Assembly (NCBI RefSeq): GCF_001522865.1
Contig: NZ_LOWB01000075.1
Coordinates: forward strand, 1 to 64,000
Source of the DNA: Burkholderia sp. TSV86
Lineage (GTDB): Bacteria; Pseudomonadota; Gammaproteobacteria; Burkholderiales; Burkholderiaceae
Reading direction: 5' to 3'
Length of the DNA: 64,000 nt
The translations under genes and the position numbers were made by a program. Shown here piece after piece: positions 29,090-38,408 of this stretch. The notes under the pieces are model-generated. The model was not told the origin of the DNA and ran no database searches. It saw nothing but the letters and a program-made list of their open reading frames with translations. How positions within the stretch are numbered: position 1 is the stretch's first letter; the number at the start of each line of letters is the position of its first letter.

Positions 29090-30205
29090 ATGCAAACGCA
29101 GACCCATCCGTTGATTTCGCCCGCCATCGGCACGGCTCGCCAGATCACCAGCTTCCACTACGGCCCGCGCAGCGGGAAGAAGGTCTATATCCAGGCGTCG
29201 TTGCACGCGGACGAGTTGCCCGGCATGCTCGTCGCGACCCTGCTGCGCCGCAAGCTCGAGAAGCTCGAAGCCGCGGGCAAATTGCATGACGAAATCGTCG
29301 TCGTGCCGGTCGCGAATCCGATCGGCCTCTCGCAGCATGTGTTCGGCGATCATCTCGGCCGCTTCGAACTCGGCTCGATGCAGAACTTCAACCGCAATTT
29401 CCACGATCTGGCGGCGCTCGCGATCCCGCGCGTCGAAGGCCGCCTGACGCGCGATGCGGCAGAGAACCTCGCCGCCGTGCGCAGCGCGATCCGTGAAGCG
29501 CTCGATGCGCAGAAGCCGCGCACCGAGCTTGAATCGCAACGGCTCACGCTGCAACGGCTATCATACGACGCCGACATCGTGCTCGACCTGCATTGCGATT
29601 CCGATGCGGTCATGCACCTGTATACGAACCCGGATCTGTGGGAAGAAGTCGAGCCGCTTGCGCGCTATCTGGGCGCGAAGGCATCGCTGCTCGCACTGAA
29701 CTCGGTGGGCAATCCGTTCGACGAAATCCACAGCTTCTGCTGGTCGGAGCTGCGCAGCCGCTTCGGCGAGCGCTATCCGATTCCGAACGGTTCGATCTCG
29801 GTGACGGTCGAGCTGCGCAGCGAGCGCGACGTGTCGTATGCGCTCGCCGAGCACGATGCGCAGGCGCTCGTCGAATATCTGACGCTGCGCGGCGCCATCG
29901 AAGGCACGCCCGCGCCGCAGCCGCAGCTCGAATTCGCGGCAACGCCGCTTGCAGGCACCGAACCGCTCGTCGCGCCAGTCTCGGGCATCATCGTGTTCCA
30001 CACACCGGTAGGCGTGTGGATCGACGCGGGCCAGGCGGTCGCCGATATCGTCGATCCGCTGACCGAGCGCGTCATTACGTTGAAGAGCAGCGTATCCGGC
30101 GTGCTGTACGCGCGCCAGATCGCGCGTTTCGCGACAGCCGGCATGGAAATCGCGCGGATCGCCGGGGCGACGCCGTTCCGGACCGGTTCGCTGTTATCGG
30201 CTTGA
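29090..30205 (+). CDS. Succinylglutamate desuccinylase/aspartoacylase-family zinc hydrolase
   Basis: 371 residues of the M14-like AstE/ASPA family. His39 and Glu42 (QASLHADELPG) and the His of VLDLHCDSD are the predicted zinc ligands. The C-terminal 90 residues (VSGIIVFHTPVGVWIDAGQAVADIVDPL) form the beta-rich domain seen in bacterial deacylases of this group. It should cleave an N-acyl group from an amino-acid-type substrate; which one is unknown. Stand-alone gene, with metQ convergent downstream. Confidence 0.85.
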   Translation: MQTQTHPLISPAIGTARQITSFHYGPRSGKKVYIQASLHADELPGMLVATLLRRKLEKLEAAGKLHDEIVVVPVANPIGLSQHVFGDHLGRFELGSMQNFNRNFHDLAALAIPRVEGRLTRDAAENLAAVRSAIREALDAQKPRTELESQRLTLQRLSYDADIVLDLHCDSDAVMHLYTNPDLWEEVEPLARYLGAKASLLALNSVGNPFDEIHSFCWSELRSRFGERYPIPNGSISVTVELRSERDVSYALAEHDAQALVEYLTLRGAIEGTPAPQPQLEFAATPLAGTEPLVAPVSGIIVFHTPVGVWIDAGQAVADIVDPLTERVITLKSSVSGVLYARQIARFATAGMEIARIAGATPFRTGSLLSA

Positions 30206-30262
30206 GCGGGCGGGGCTGCACGGCGGCGCTTGCCGAAAAGATGCACGCGCCGCCCATGCCCG

Positions 30263-31063
30263 TCAAAACGCCGGAACGATCGCGCCGTTGAACTTCGTTT
30301 CGATGAACTTGCGCACTTCGTCCGATTCATACGCGGCGACGAGCTTCTTCACCCAAGGCTTGTCCTTGTCCTGCGCGCGCACGGCGATCAGGTTCGCGTA
30401 TGGCCCCTTCAGATCCTCGATTGCTATCGCATCCTTCACCGGTGTCAGCCTGGCCTTCACCGCGTAGTCGGTGTTGATCGATGCCGCGTCCAGATCCGGC
30501 AGCGCGCGCGGCAGTTGCGCGGCATCAAGCTCGATGAGCTTGAGCTTTTTCGGATTCTCCGCGACATCGAGCGGCGTCGCGTTCGCGCCGGTCCCCGCCT
30601 TCAGCTTGATCAGCCCGTACTTCTGCAACAGCCTCAGCGCGCGATTGCCGTTCGACGGATCGTTCTGAATCCCGACCTTCGCACCGGCCGGCAGATCCTT
30701 CAGCGATTTGTATTTCTTCGAGTAAAAGGCCATCGGCATCACATAGGTCAACCCGACGCCGACGATCTTATAGCCGCGCTTGGCGATCTCGCTGTCGAGA
30801 AACGGCTGATGCTGAAAACCGTTTGCGTCGAGATCGCCTGCGGCGAGTGCCGCATTCGGTTGCACGTAATCGTTGAATTCGATCACTTTGAGCGCGAGCC
30901 CGTCGCGCGCGGCGACTTTTGTCACCACCGACCAGATGTCCGCGTCCGGGCCGCTCATCGTGCCGACCTTCAGCGCCGTGTCATCCGCATATGCGAACGT
31001 TGCCGCCAACGCCATCGCCGCGCCGCCCGCCAGCCGGCGGAAGATCGAAGTCAATCTCTGCAT
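30263..31063 (-). CDS. metQ: MetQ/NlpA-family methionine-binding lipoprotein-type protein
   Basis: 266 residues. A signal sequence (no lipobox Cys is visible, cleavage near TFAYADD) precedes the NlpA domain: LKVGTMSGPDADIW, LALKVIEFNDYVQPNAALAAGDLDANGFQHQPFLD, GAKVGIQNDPSNGNRALRLLQKYGLIKL. It binds D/L-methionine for the MetNI transporter, but metN and metI are not adjacent. GGAAGGGAA lies upstream of the ATG. The missing lipobox suggests a soluble periplasmic form. Confidence 0.9.
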   Translation of the reverse strand: MQRLTSIFRRLAGGAAMALAATFAYADDTALKVGTMSGPDADIWSVVTKVAARDGLALKVIEFNDYVQPNAALAAGDLDANGFQHQPFLDSEIAKRGYKIVGVGLTYVMPMAFYSKKYKSLKDLPAGAKVGIQNDPSNGNRALRLLQKYGLIKLKAGTGANATPLDVAENPKKLKLIELDAAQLPRALPDLDAASINTDYAVKARLTPVKDAIAIEDLKGPYANLIAVRAQDKDKPWVKKLVAAYESDEVRKFIETKFNGAIVPAF

Positions 31064-31370
31064 GGTGTTCCCTTCCGATCCTGATTGATTGTCCGTTTAA
31101 AGCGCGCATCGTCGCATGCCGCATCGGAGTGGCCAACCAAGCGATTTTCATACAGATATTCCGGCACGCGGGCGTGCCGCACGATTCACGGCAGCGCCGC
31201 ACCGCCGCGCGCATGCTGGCGGACCAGTGTGGCGCGGGCGCGACATCCAAACATTGTGACAGCCGTTGTCATATTCATTAAGTGCGCCATCGATACAGTT
31301 CGCTTCCGTTCCTTCCAGGTGCCTTAAAGAGCGTCGCGGAACCCACCTTTTCTATTCGTCGGAGATTTCC
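31064..31370. other. Divergent metQ/porin control region
   Basis: A 307-bp gap without a gene. It must carry both divergent promoters; the porin ribosome site GGAGA is at 31361-31365. Confidence 0.4.
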
Positions 31371-32525
31371 TTGAACAAGAAACTATTGACCACCGCTATC
31401 CTCGCAGCAACGGCGGGCGCGGCGCATGCGCAAAGCAGCGTCACCCTGTACGGCATCATCGATGCCGGTATCAGCTATGTGAATCACAGCAAGAACGCGA
31501 GCGGCGGCTCGAGCAAGCTCTTCAAGTACGACGACGGCGTCGCTCAAGGCAGCCGCTGGGGCCTGCGCGGCACCGAAGATCTGGGCGGCGGTCTGCGCGC
31601 GATCTTCGTGCTCGAAAACGGCTTCAACAGCGGCAACGGCACGATCGGCCAGGGCGGCGCGATCTTCGGCCGTCAAGCTTACGTGGGTCTGTCGCAACAA
31701 GCCTACGGCACGCTGACGTTCGGCCGCCAATACTCGTTCTCGACCGACATCCTCGGCTCGAACTACTCGACGGGCGGCAACACGGTCGCGGGCAACTACG
31801 CGTTCCACGTCAACGATATCGACCAGCTTACGGCGAGCCGCATCAACAACGCGGTGAAGTTCCAGAGCGCGAACTACGCCGGCTTCACGTTCGGCGCATT
31901 GTACGGCTTCTCGAACTCGACGAACTTCGCCGGCGCGCCGGCGACGACGACGGGCACGACAACCACGCCCGGCTCGTCGCGCGCGTACAGCTTCGGCCTG
32001 AACTATGCGAACGGTCCGATCGGCATCGGCGCGGCATACACCGACATCCGCTATCCGAGCCAAGCCACGCCGGCATTCTCGACGACGATCGCGAACATCG
32101 GCCTCGGCACGGTGCGCGATCTGCGCAGCTACGGCGTGGGCGCACGCTATATCTGGGGTCCGGCGTCGCTCTGGGCGCTGTGGACGCGCACGCAATTCGA
32201 CGCGGTGGGCGCGGCCGGCGCGGCATACAACGCCTACGAAGGCGGCGTGAAGTATGCGTTCACGCCGGCGCTGTCGGCTGCGGTTGGTTACACGTATTCG
32301 AACCTGACCCGCGCGGGCCAGTCGTATCACTGGAACCAGGTCAACACCGCGCTCGACTACGCGCTGAGCAAACGCACGGACGTGTACGGCCTCGTCGTCT
32401 ACCAGCAGGGCTCGGGCAATGGCGTGCAGGCGCAGATCGGCTCGTCGACGAGCTACTTCAACACGTCCGGCACGGGTTCGAAGAACCAGATCGCCGCGCG
32501 CGTCGGTATCCGTCACAAGTTCTGA
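31371..32525 (+). CDS. General Gram-negative porin (OmpC-like, Burkholderia type)
   Basis: 384 residues. A signal peptide (NKKLLTTAILAATAGAAHAQ) is followed by the typical first strand SSVTLYGIIDAGISYVNH, RWGLRGTEDLGGGLRAIFVLENGFN, RQAYVGLS, FGRQY and the terminal aromatic strand IAARVGIRHKF, the BAM recognition end. It forms a 16-stranded trimeric outer-membrane channel. The TTG start at 31371 is six bases after GGAGA; open frame upstream lacks a start with such a site. A strong intrinsic terminator follows. Confidence 0.92.
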   Translation: MNKKLLTTAILAATAGAAHAQSSVTLYGIIDAGISYVNHSKNASGGSSKLFKYDDGVAQGSRWGLRGTEDLGGGLRAIFVLENGFNSGNGTIGQGGAIFGRQAYVGLSQQAYGTLTFGRQYSFSTDILGSNYSTGGNTVAGNYAFHVNDIDQLTASRINNAVKFQSANYAGFTFGALYGFSNSTNFAGAPATTTGTTTTPGSSRAYSFGLNYANGPIGIGAAYTDIRYPSQATPAFSTTIANIGLGTVRDLRSYGVGARYIWGPASLWALWTRTQFDAVGAAGAAYNAYEGGVKYAFTPALSAAVGYTYSNLTRAGQSYHWNQVNTALDYALSKRTDVYGLVVYQQGSGNGVQAQIGSSTSYFNTSGTGSKNQIAARVGIRHKF

Positions 32526-32548
32526 GCCAGCGCTCGGCAGTTCGCGGC

Positions 32549-32582
32549 AAAACGCCCCGCACTTCGTGCGGGGCGTTTTTTT
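32549..32582 (+). terminator. Intrinsic terminator of the porin gene
   Basis: AACGCCCCGCAC, loop TTC, GTGCGGGGCGTT, then TTTTT. A textbook rho-independent terminator 25 bp after the stop. Confidence 0.95.
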
Positions 32583-32640
32583 GCGCCTTTTAAGTTTCGC
32601 TTAATTCTGAATTGAGAGGATACTCACACCCCCCCTGTTG

Positions 32641-32668
32641 GCCGCCTGAGCATCGGCGGCATTTTTTT
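32641..32668 (+). terminator. Second intrinsic terminator, possible end of a small RNA
   Basis: GCCGCC (32641-32646), eight-base loop, GGCGGC (32655-32660), then A and seven Ts. It lies 60 bp after the porin terminator and before the next gene's start, so it either backs up the first terminator or ends a short separate transcript. Confidence 0.65.
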
Positions 32669-32721
32669 ATCCGGATCGAGGCGGCACGCGCCGTCCATGC
32701 AGGACAGGATCGGAGGAAACG

Positions 32722-32982
32722 ATGATTGAGGATACCGTTTTCAGCGGTCTGCATACGTTGCTCACGCACGAACATGCATTCCCGGTGCAGAGCTGCCGCG
32801 TTTCGGTCACCATGCAGCGGCCATGGGGACGCCCCTATCGGCTTGTCGAATGGACAATGCATCTGGACGCGCCCGCGCGCCGCCGGATCGTGCCGGCCGA
32901 GAGCACCGAAGCCGAAATCGCCGAGGCCGTCGCGTCTCACGTGCCGGGGCGGCTGTACGAAGGCGGCACCGCGCTATATTGA
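32722..32982 (+). CDS. Small conserved-looking hypothetical protein
   Basis: 86 residues, soluble, with no domain I can name. The ATG has a strong GGAGGAAA site, and composition is protein-like (FPVQSCRVSVTMQRPWGRPYRLVEWTMHLDAP), so the gene is probably real. It stands alone between terminators and the next gene. Confidence 0.65.
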   Translation: MIEDTVFSGLHTLLTHEHAFPVQSCRVSVTMQRPWGRPYRLVEWTMHLDAPARRRIVPAESTEAEIAEAVASHVPGRLYEGGTALY

Positions 32983-33187
32983 CGCGCATTGCGGTGCGCA
33001 CCGGCGCGGCCGCTGCATGACGCTGTCTCGATAGCGGCCCTGACGATCATCGTCCCGGCCGGCTGGCTGGCCTGGTCACCGTTTTTTCCGCTCGCGGCCT
33101 TCCATTGCCGCGTGCTGCGGCATCGGGTCTCGCTATCCCCGCAGGTAAATCTGTTACCCTGCGCGTTTTCCGTTTTGCAATACCTCG

Positions 33188-33574
33188 ATGGAAAACGCCT
33201 TCAACGAACGCGGCGTGACGATCACGCGCAACGGCCTGTCCGCCGGCGGACAACTCTTCGCGTTGCGCGAGATTCGTGATGTCGAAGTCCTGACTATCCG
33301 AAAAAATAAGATCGTGCCGTGGTCGATCTCGCTGATCGGGCTCGCCGCTGCGGTCTACGGCGGCCTGAGCGGCACGAGCGCGCTGCTCGTCGCGGGCGTG
33401 ATGCTCATCGTCGTCGGTTATCTGGCTTGGATCACGCAGGATGTCACTCATCGGCTCATCGTCGTCATGCCAGACGGCAAGCACGAAGCGCTGACGAGCG
33501 TCGAGCGCGATTTCGTCGAGCGGGCCGCGCGTGCGGTGCGCGCAGCGCAAACCGCAAACGCTGCCGCGTCTTGA
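33188..33574 (+). CDS. DUF6232-type small membrane protein
   Basis: 128 residues. An N-terminal beta-rich segment (GVTITRNGLSAGGQLFALREIRDVEVLTI) is followed by two adjacent transmembrane helices (about 45-62 and 66-82) and a short C-terminal cytoplasmic part ending in a helix (ERDFVERAARAVRAAQ). This layout fits the DUF6232 family. Function unknown. Its TGA overlaps the ATG of the acetyltransferase gene by one base, so the two are translationally coupled. Confidence 0.7.
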   Translation: MENAFNERGVTITRNGLSAGGQLFALREIRDVEVLTIRKNKIVPWSISLIGLAAAVYGGLSGTSALLVAGVMLIVVGYLAWITQDVTHRLIVVMPDGKHEALTSVERDFVERAARAVRAAQTANAAAS

Positions 33575-34041
33575 TGCAGCCCGACGTGGCCTTCGCCGTG
33601 CGCATTGCCAGCGCGGCCGACGCGCCCGCATGGCGCCGACTGCGGCACGCACTGTGGCCGCACGCGTCCAACGCCGAGCATGCGCGCGACATTGCCGCGC
33701 AGCTCGACGCGCCGCACCGCTACGCTTGCTTCGTCGCCGTCGCGCCGGCTGAGCAGCCGCTCGGCTTTGCCGAGATCGCGGTGCGCAATGACGCGGTAAA
33801 CGGCTGCCATACCTCTCCCGTGCTATTCCTCGAAGGCGTATACGTCGATCCAAGCTTACGCCGTCGCGGCATCGCCCGTTCGCTGATCGCAGCTGCGGCG
33901 GCGTGGGGCGCAACGCGCGGGTGCAGTGAATTCGCGTCGGATGCACCGATCGACAACGCCGCATCGTATGCGCTGCATCGCGCGCTCGGCTTCGACGAAA
34001 CCGAGCGTGTCGTATTTTTCCGCCGGACGTTGCCGCGCTGA
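33574..34041 (+). CDS. GNAT acetyltransferase resembling aminoglycoside 6'-N-acetyltransferase
   Basis: 155 residues. The acetyl-CoA loop is VYVDPSLRRRGIARSLIAAAAAWG. The flanking pattern (WRRLRHALWPHASNAEHARDI, GFAEIAVRNDAVNGCHTSPVLFLEGVYV, FASDAPIDNAASYALHRALGFDETERVVFFRRTL) follows the AAC(6')-I type closely, including the FLEGVYV and the ALGFDETERVV ending. It may inactivate aminoglycosides or act on an unknown small amine. It is coupled to the membrane protein gene upstream (TGATG overlap). No mobile element is visible, so it looks chromosomal and intrinsic. Confidence 0.75.
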   Translation: MQPDVAFAVRIASAADAPAWRRLRHALWPHASNAEHARDIAAQLDAPHRYACFVAVAPAEQPLGFAEIAVRNDAVNGCHTSPVLFLEGVYVDPSLRRRGIARSLIAAAAAWGATRGCSEFASDAPIDNAASYALHRALGFDETERVVFFRRTLPR

Positions 34042-34394
34042 CCAGCCAGCATCCATGCGCTCAACCGGGGCGCGCCGTTCAAACTCGCGATGCTACGTAG
34101 AAAGCCAAGCACGCCAATGCGCGCCGGCAACACGGTGAGCCACAGTTTCATCGATATCAACGGCTGACGGCGAAGCCGCGCCGTCCAGCCGCTTGACTGG
34201 CTTGACTGGCGCGAAGAACGCGGCGGCGCGGCGGCCATCTTACCCGCCATCGCAGTTCCACCCGCCTTTGCATCGCGGGCACCCGTGCAGCAATCGCCCC
34301 GCCGTCAACAAACGCCGTACTGACGTGCAACGCCTCGCCGCCCGCGTCAACGGCCTTGCGGTTCGTCCGTTCGCGCCGTCGCAACCGACCCGAT
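34042..34394. other. 353-bp spacer with a short direct repeat
   Basis: No gene seen. It contains CTTGACTGG twice in tandem (from 34192). Convergent genes flank it. Confidence 0.4.
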
Positions 34395-35477
34395 TCACGC
34401 GGCATCGGCGCAATCGCGCCACGCATCGCGCTGCGACACGATCCTGCCGGGCGTAACCGGCGCCATCCGGCCATTCTTCAGCCAATCGAGCGAAATCGGC
34501 CACAGGCTCGTCTCGAAGCGGCTGTGAAAGAACGCAAAATGCCCGATGCGATCCACACCGATCGCATCGGGAGAAATCCGCAGATGCACGACGCGGCTGC
34601 GCGTGAAATACCGGAGCAGCCGCTCGATCGCCGAAACCGTGCCGAATTCGTCGTCGGTGACGCTCGTCGCAAGCACCGGTGCGCGCAGCGCCGCAAAGCG
34701 GCGCACCAACGCACGGCGCTGCACGTCATCGCGCAAAATCGGCGCGCGGCGATAGGTATCCTCGAAATTCGGCCGGCTACGGCTCCACGACAGCGCAACG
34801 CCCTTCGGCGTATCCTCCATCCAGCCGAAGCGCTTGGCCGGAACATAGCCGCAGAGCGCCGCAAACACCGGCATCAGCAAATGCCATTTCCACAGCATCG
34901 AAAGCTTGTGCCGTGCCGCGTAGTCACGCCAGTACGCATACTGCGCGCCCATCATGAATACGCGGCGAATCCGCGCGTTCGACGGCGCGAGTCCGACCAC
35001 GAAGCCGCCGATGCTGTGCGCGGCCACATCGACCGGCTGCCCCGCAAACGCATCGAGCACATGGCTCAGCACCGCTTCGAAATCGAGTTCGCCCCAATCG
35101 AGCCAAGTCGCGTCGAGATGCGCAAGCCGCTCGGGCCGCGATTCGCCGATGCCGCGATAGTCGTAGACGATCGCATCGTAACCGTGCCGATGCAGATACG
35201 CGGCGAAGCGAAAGTAGTAGCGGCAGCGCACCGACGTCGCCGCGTTGACGATCACCACCGGCCTCGGCTCGCCGCCGACGGGCACCGCGCGGTGGCGCCA
35301 AACGAAACCCTTGATCGAATAGCCGTCGGCCGCCGTCACGGTGATCGGCTCCGGCTCGGCTACGCCCGTGTCATTATCGCCTGTCCCGCTCGCTGCGCCG
35401 ATTTCGCCCGTCCCGGTCATTTCGCTCATCCCATCATCCCCGACATGCACACCCGTCATGCGTACCGCTGCCGGCAC
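34395..35477 (-). CDS. Alpha/beta hydrolase
   Basis: About 340-360 residues. The core has RPVVIVNAATSVRCRYYFRFAAYL, YDYRGIGESRPERL and the nucleophile elbow DVAAHSIGGFVVGL with Ser; a His follows near the C-terminus (RIGHFAFFHSRFE). This resembles the uncharacterised serine-hydrolase group sometimes annotated as YheT-like or monoacylglycerol-lipase-like. Substrate unknown. The start is uncertain: ATGs at 35477, 35459 and 35429 are all possible and the first 45 residues are low-complexity. Divergent from the LysR gene. Confidence 0.8.
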   Translation of the reverse strand: MPAAVRMTGVHVGDDGMSEMTGTGEIGAASGTGDNDTGVAEPEPITVTAADGYSIKGFVWRHRAVPVGGEPRPVVIVNAATSVRCRYYFRFAAYLHRHGYDAIVYDYRGIGESRPERLAHLDATWLDWGELDFEAVLSHVLDAFAGQPVDVAAHSIGGFVVGLAPSNARIRRVFMMGAQYAYWRDYAARHKLSMLWKWHLLMPVFAALCGYVPAKRFGWMEDTPKGVALSWSRSRPNFEDTYRRAPILRDDVQRRALVRRFAALRAPVLATSVTDDEFGTVSAIERLLRYFTRSRVVHLRISPDAIGVDRIGHFAFFHSRFETSLWPISLDWLKNGRMAPVTPGRIVSQRDAWRDCADAA

Positions 35478-35579
35478 GCCGCATCGCTATTCGTGCGGAT
35501 TGCACCGCAATGCCTATTGCACTTGACCTTCGCGATTCGCTCAATCAATCTTCCCGCATCTCTCGCATGAGGAGTGCGC

Positions 35580-36500
35580 ATGACAGTCCCTCTGGTCAAG
35601 CTCCCGTCGCTCGATCTGGTCCGAGGCTTTGTGGCGGTCGGCCGGCGCATGAGCATCACCGTCGCCGCGCAGGATCTGTGCGTCACACAGTCCGCCGTCA
35701 GCCGGCAGGTCAACGCGCTCGAAACAGCTCTCGGCGTGCGCCTGCTCAACCGCGGCTACCGGTCCATCTCGCTCACCGCCGACGGCGAGCGGCTGTTTCG
35801 CGCGGCAGACGGCGCGATCCAGCAATTGCAGGAAGTCGTCGACACGCTCACGCATCCGACGACGCGCCAGCCGGTGACGATCACCGCAAGCATCGGCGTC
35901 GCCGCGTTGTGGCTGCTGCCGAGGCTCGGCAACCTGCAGCGCCGTCATCCCGATATCGATCTGCGCGTCGCTGCAACCGACAAGATACTCGACGCGCGCG
36001 CCGAGGGCATCGATCTAGCCATCCGCTATTCCCCGGCGAGCAGCGCGCCGCCCGCGTCGATCCGCTTGTTCGACGAATCGATCATGCCCGTCGCCCACCC
36101 GTCGCTCGGGGTCCGCACGCTCGACGCCGCCGCGCTCGCACGCCACGTGCTGCTCGAATTCGACGGTCCGCGCCGGCCGCTGCTGCGATGGTCCGATCAT
36201 CTGAGCGCGCTCGGCCTCGACGATGCGCCCACACGCGGCATCCTACGCTTCAACCAGTACGACCAGGTGATCCAGGCAGCGCTCGCGGGCAGCGGAATCG
36301 CGCTCGGGCGGCGTGCGCTCGTCGAGCCGCTGCTTGCGGACGGCCGGCTCGTTGCGATTGGCGAGCCCGGCGCTGGCCGCGCATCCGGGCACGCGTATTG
36401 GCTTCATCAGACCGAAGCGGCGGCGCGCGATGATGTGCGCGCGGTGGTCGCATGGATCATGGACGAAGCCTCCGCGATGACAGATGCCGATCCGGCTTGA
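35580..36500 (+). CDS. LysR-family regulator (GcvA-like)
   Basis: 306 residues. HTH in residues 5-65 (LDLVRGFVAVGRRMSITVAAQDLCVTQSAVSRQVNALE), then a GcvA-type effector domain (GVAALWLLPRLGNLQRRHPDIDLRVAATD, GIDLAIRYSP, GSGIALGRRALVEPLLADGRLV). The ATG at 35580 has GAGGAG upstream. It could regulate the divergent hydrolase gene or the MFS gene downstream; the sequence does not decide. Confidence 0.9.
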   Translation: MTVPLVKLPSLDLVRGFVAVGRRMSITVAAQDLCVTQSAVSRQVNALETALGVRLLNRGYRSISLTADGERLFRAADGAIQQLQEVVDTLTHPTTRQPVTITASIGVAALWLLPRLGNLQRRHPDIDLRVAATDKILDARAEGIDLAIRYSPASSAPPASIRLFDESIMPVAHPSLGVRTLDAAALARHVLLEFDGPRRPLLRWSDHLSALGLDDAPTRGILRFNQYDQVIQAALAGSGIALGRRALVEPLLADGRLVAIGEPGAGRASGHAYWLHQTEAAARDDVRAVVAWIMDEASAMTDADPA

Positions 36501-36907
36501 CGATGGCGCTGACGCCGCCGGAAGACGCGACATGTTTCGCCGCGCCGCCGCAGCGCGCAATGCACGCTGAAATCAAACCGCACATAACACGCGAAGCCGG
36601 CGTCGCACCGGTCAATACCGCCAACCCACTATGAGACCCGATGCAGCGGCGCTCTCCTCGCCGTCGCCCTGCTCGCATGCGTGCCACGCATGCGAATTCA
36701 GCCTAAGAGTCACTTGAGCAGCCGCACCTGCCAGCGCTTTAATGGCCAAACGACGGCTGCCGAACGCGCACCCCATCGAAGTCGAATCCACACGGCACGC
36801 GCAGAGCTTCCAGCCGCGCGACGACAGTCGCTGGTTTGTCAACCAGCCGGCGACCATTTAGCGACGGCCCAAGCTTGGCCGAATCGAACACATGACGGAG
36901 ACATACG
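36501..36907. other. 407-bp spacer between LysR and MFS genes
   Basis: No gene seen. It presumably carries the MFS promoter. Confidence 0.4.
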
Positions 36908-38137
36908 GTGATCAAACCCGCAGACGCGTGGCAACGCCGCTGGCTACTCGTAGTGGCAGGCGGACTTCTGATGGGCGCGGCGCTCGGCGTGCGCAACGTG
37001 CAGGGGCTGTTCCTGCTGCCCGTCACCATTGAGCGCGGCTGGCCACGCGAGACATTCGGCTTCGCGCTGGCGCTGCAAAACCTGCTGTGGGGCGTCGCGC
37101 AACCGTTCACCGGCATGATCGCGGACCGCTTCGGTTCGGCCCGCGTGATCACCACGAGCGCGATGCTCTATGCATTCGGCCTCATCGTGATGGCGCACGC
37201 GGCGTCGGCCGGTGTCTATACGCTGGGAACCGGTGTGCTGATTGGGATCGCGCTATCCGGCACCGCGTTCGGCGCGGTGTACGGCGCGCTGTCGCGGCTG
37301 TTCCCACCCGAGCAGCGCGCTTGGGCGCTCGGCGTCGCCGGAACGATCGGCGGCCTCGGCCAGTTCTGCATGGTGCCGCTTACGCAGCAGATGATCGCCG
37401 GGCTCGGCTGGGTGCCGGCGATCGTCGTGCTCGCCGCCGTGATGTTCGCTACCGCTCCGCTCGCCGCTTGGCTGCGCGAACGCCGTGCCGAGTCCGGCGC
37501 GCCAAGCGATGACGGACAGACGATGCGCGCGGCGATTCGCGAAGCGCTATCCCACCGTGGCTTCTGGCTGCTGAATCTCGGTTTTCTTGCCTGTGGATTC
37601 CAGCTTGCATTCATCACCGCGCACCTGCCCGCGTATCTGCTCGACAAGGGCATGAGCGTGCGCCAGGCGGGCATCGCGCTTGCGAGCATCGCGCTTGCCA
37701 ATACAATCGGCACGTTCCTGTGCGGTTATGCGGGCGGCTTTCTGCGTCGCAAGTATCTGCTGTCGGGCATCTACCTCGTGCGCGCGGCCGCGATGCTCCT
37801 GTTCGTGACGCTGCCGCTCACGCCCGCGAGCCTCTATGCATTCTCGTTCGTGATGGGACTCGTCTGGCTCGGCACGGCGCCGCTGACGAACGGATTGGTG
37901 TCGCAGGTGTTCGGCGTGCGCTACATCACGACGCTGTTCGGCTTCGTATTCTTCGGCCATCAGCTCGGCAGCTTTTTCGGCGTATGGCTCGGCGGCGCCG
38001 TGTTCGACGCGACCCGCTCATACGATCTGCTGTGGTATGGCTCGGCCGCGCTCGGCGTGATCGCCGCCGTGCTGCATCTGCCAATCGACGATCAGCAAGT
38101 CACGCGGCTTGCCACGCCGAGCGCCACGCTGACATGA
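36908..38137 (+). CDS. MFS transporter (monocarboxylate/oxalate-formate antiporter-like)
   Basis: 409 residues with 12 predicted membrane helices. It starts WLLVVAGGLLMGAALGVRNVQGLFLLPVTIERGWPRETFGFALALQNLLWGVAQPFTGMIADRFG, where the loop 2-3 motif GMIADRFGSARV is the MFS signature; a long central loop lies at about 190-215. The pattern fits the oxalate:formate antiporter/MCT-like group. A GTG start with GGAG upstream is used. Substrate unknown. A 10-bp stem hairpin ends the unit. Confidence 0.85.
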   Translation: MIKPADAWQRRWLLVVAGGLLMGAALGVRNVQGLFLLPVTIERGWPRETFGFALALQNLLWGVAQPFTGMIADRFGSARVITTSAMLYAFGLIVMAHAASAGVYTLGTGVLIGIALSGTAFGAVYGALSRLFPPEQRAWALGVAGTIGGLGQFCMVPLTQQMIAGLGWVPAIVVLAAVMFATAPLAAWLRERRAESGAPSDDGQTMRAAIREALSHRGFWLLNLGFLACGFQLAFITAHLPAYLLDKGMSVRQAGIALASIALANTIGTFLCGYAGGFLRRKYLLSGIYLVRAAAMLLFVTLPLTPASLYAFSFVMGLVWLGTAPLTNGLVSQVFGVRYITTLFGFVFFGHQLGSFFGVWLGGAVFDATRSYDLLWYGSAALGVIAAVLHLPIDDQQVTRLATPSATLT

Positions 38138-38177
38138 TGCGTGCGAGGCGTTCTTGTCGAAAAGCGGCTTGGCCGCA

Positions 38178-38204
38178 TAGCGGATGCGGCAAGTGCATCC
38201 GCTA
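38178..38204 (+). terminator. Hairpin after the MFS gene
   Basis: TAGCGGATGC and GCATCCGCTA pair exactly around the loop GGCAAGT, 40 bp after the stop. No T-run follows. Confidence 0.6.
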
Positions 38205-38252
38205 CGCCCTGCAAATGTGCCGCCTCCAGTGCATACAATGCTGGCAGTTGCG

Positions 38253-38408
38253 ATGACGCCCACCAAGCTCACCAGTCGAATAGCGTTCGTAGTCCTCGCC
38301 ATTCTCGCGACGAGCAGCCTTGCGGTGCTCGTTTCATGGTCTTTCACGGGGTATCTAACGTCATCGGTACTGACGTCGCTGCTGTCCGGCTTTTCCTTCT
38401 GCGAATAG
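38253..38408 (+). CDS. Possible single-span small membrane protein
   Basis: 51 codons: a short basic N-terminus (MTPTKLTSR), one strong hydrophobic helix (IAFVVLAILATSSLAVLVSW) and a Ser/Leu-rich tail ending FSFCE. There is no clear ribosome site and no family I recognise. It could be a real small protein or a chance frame. Confidence 0.3.
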   Translation: MTPTKLTSRIAFVVLAILATSSLAVLVSWSFTGYLTSSVLTSLLSGFSFCE

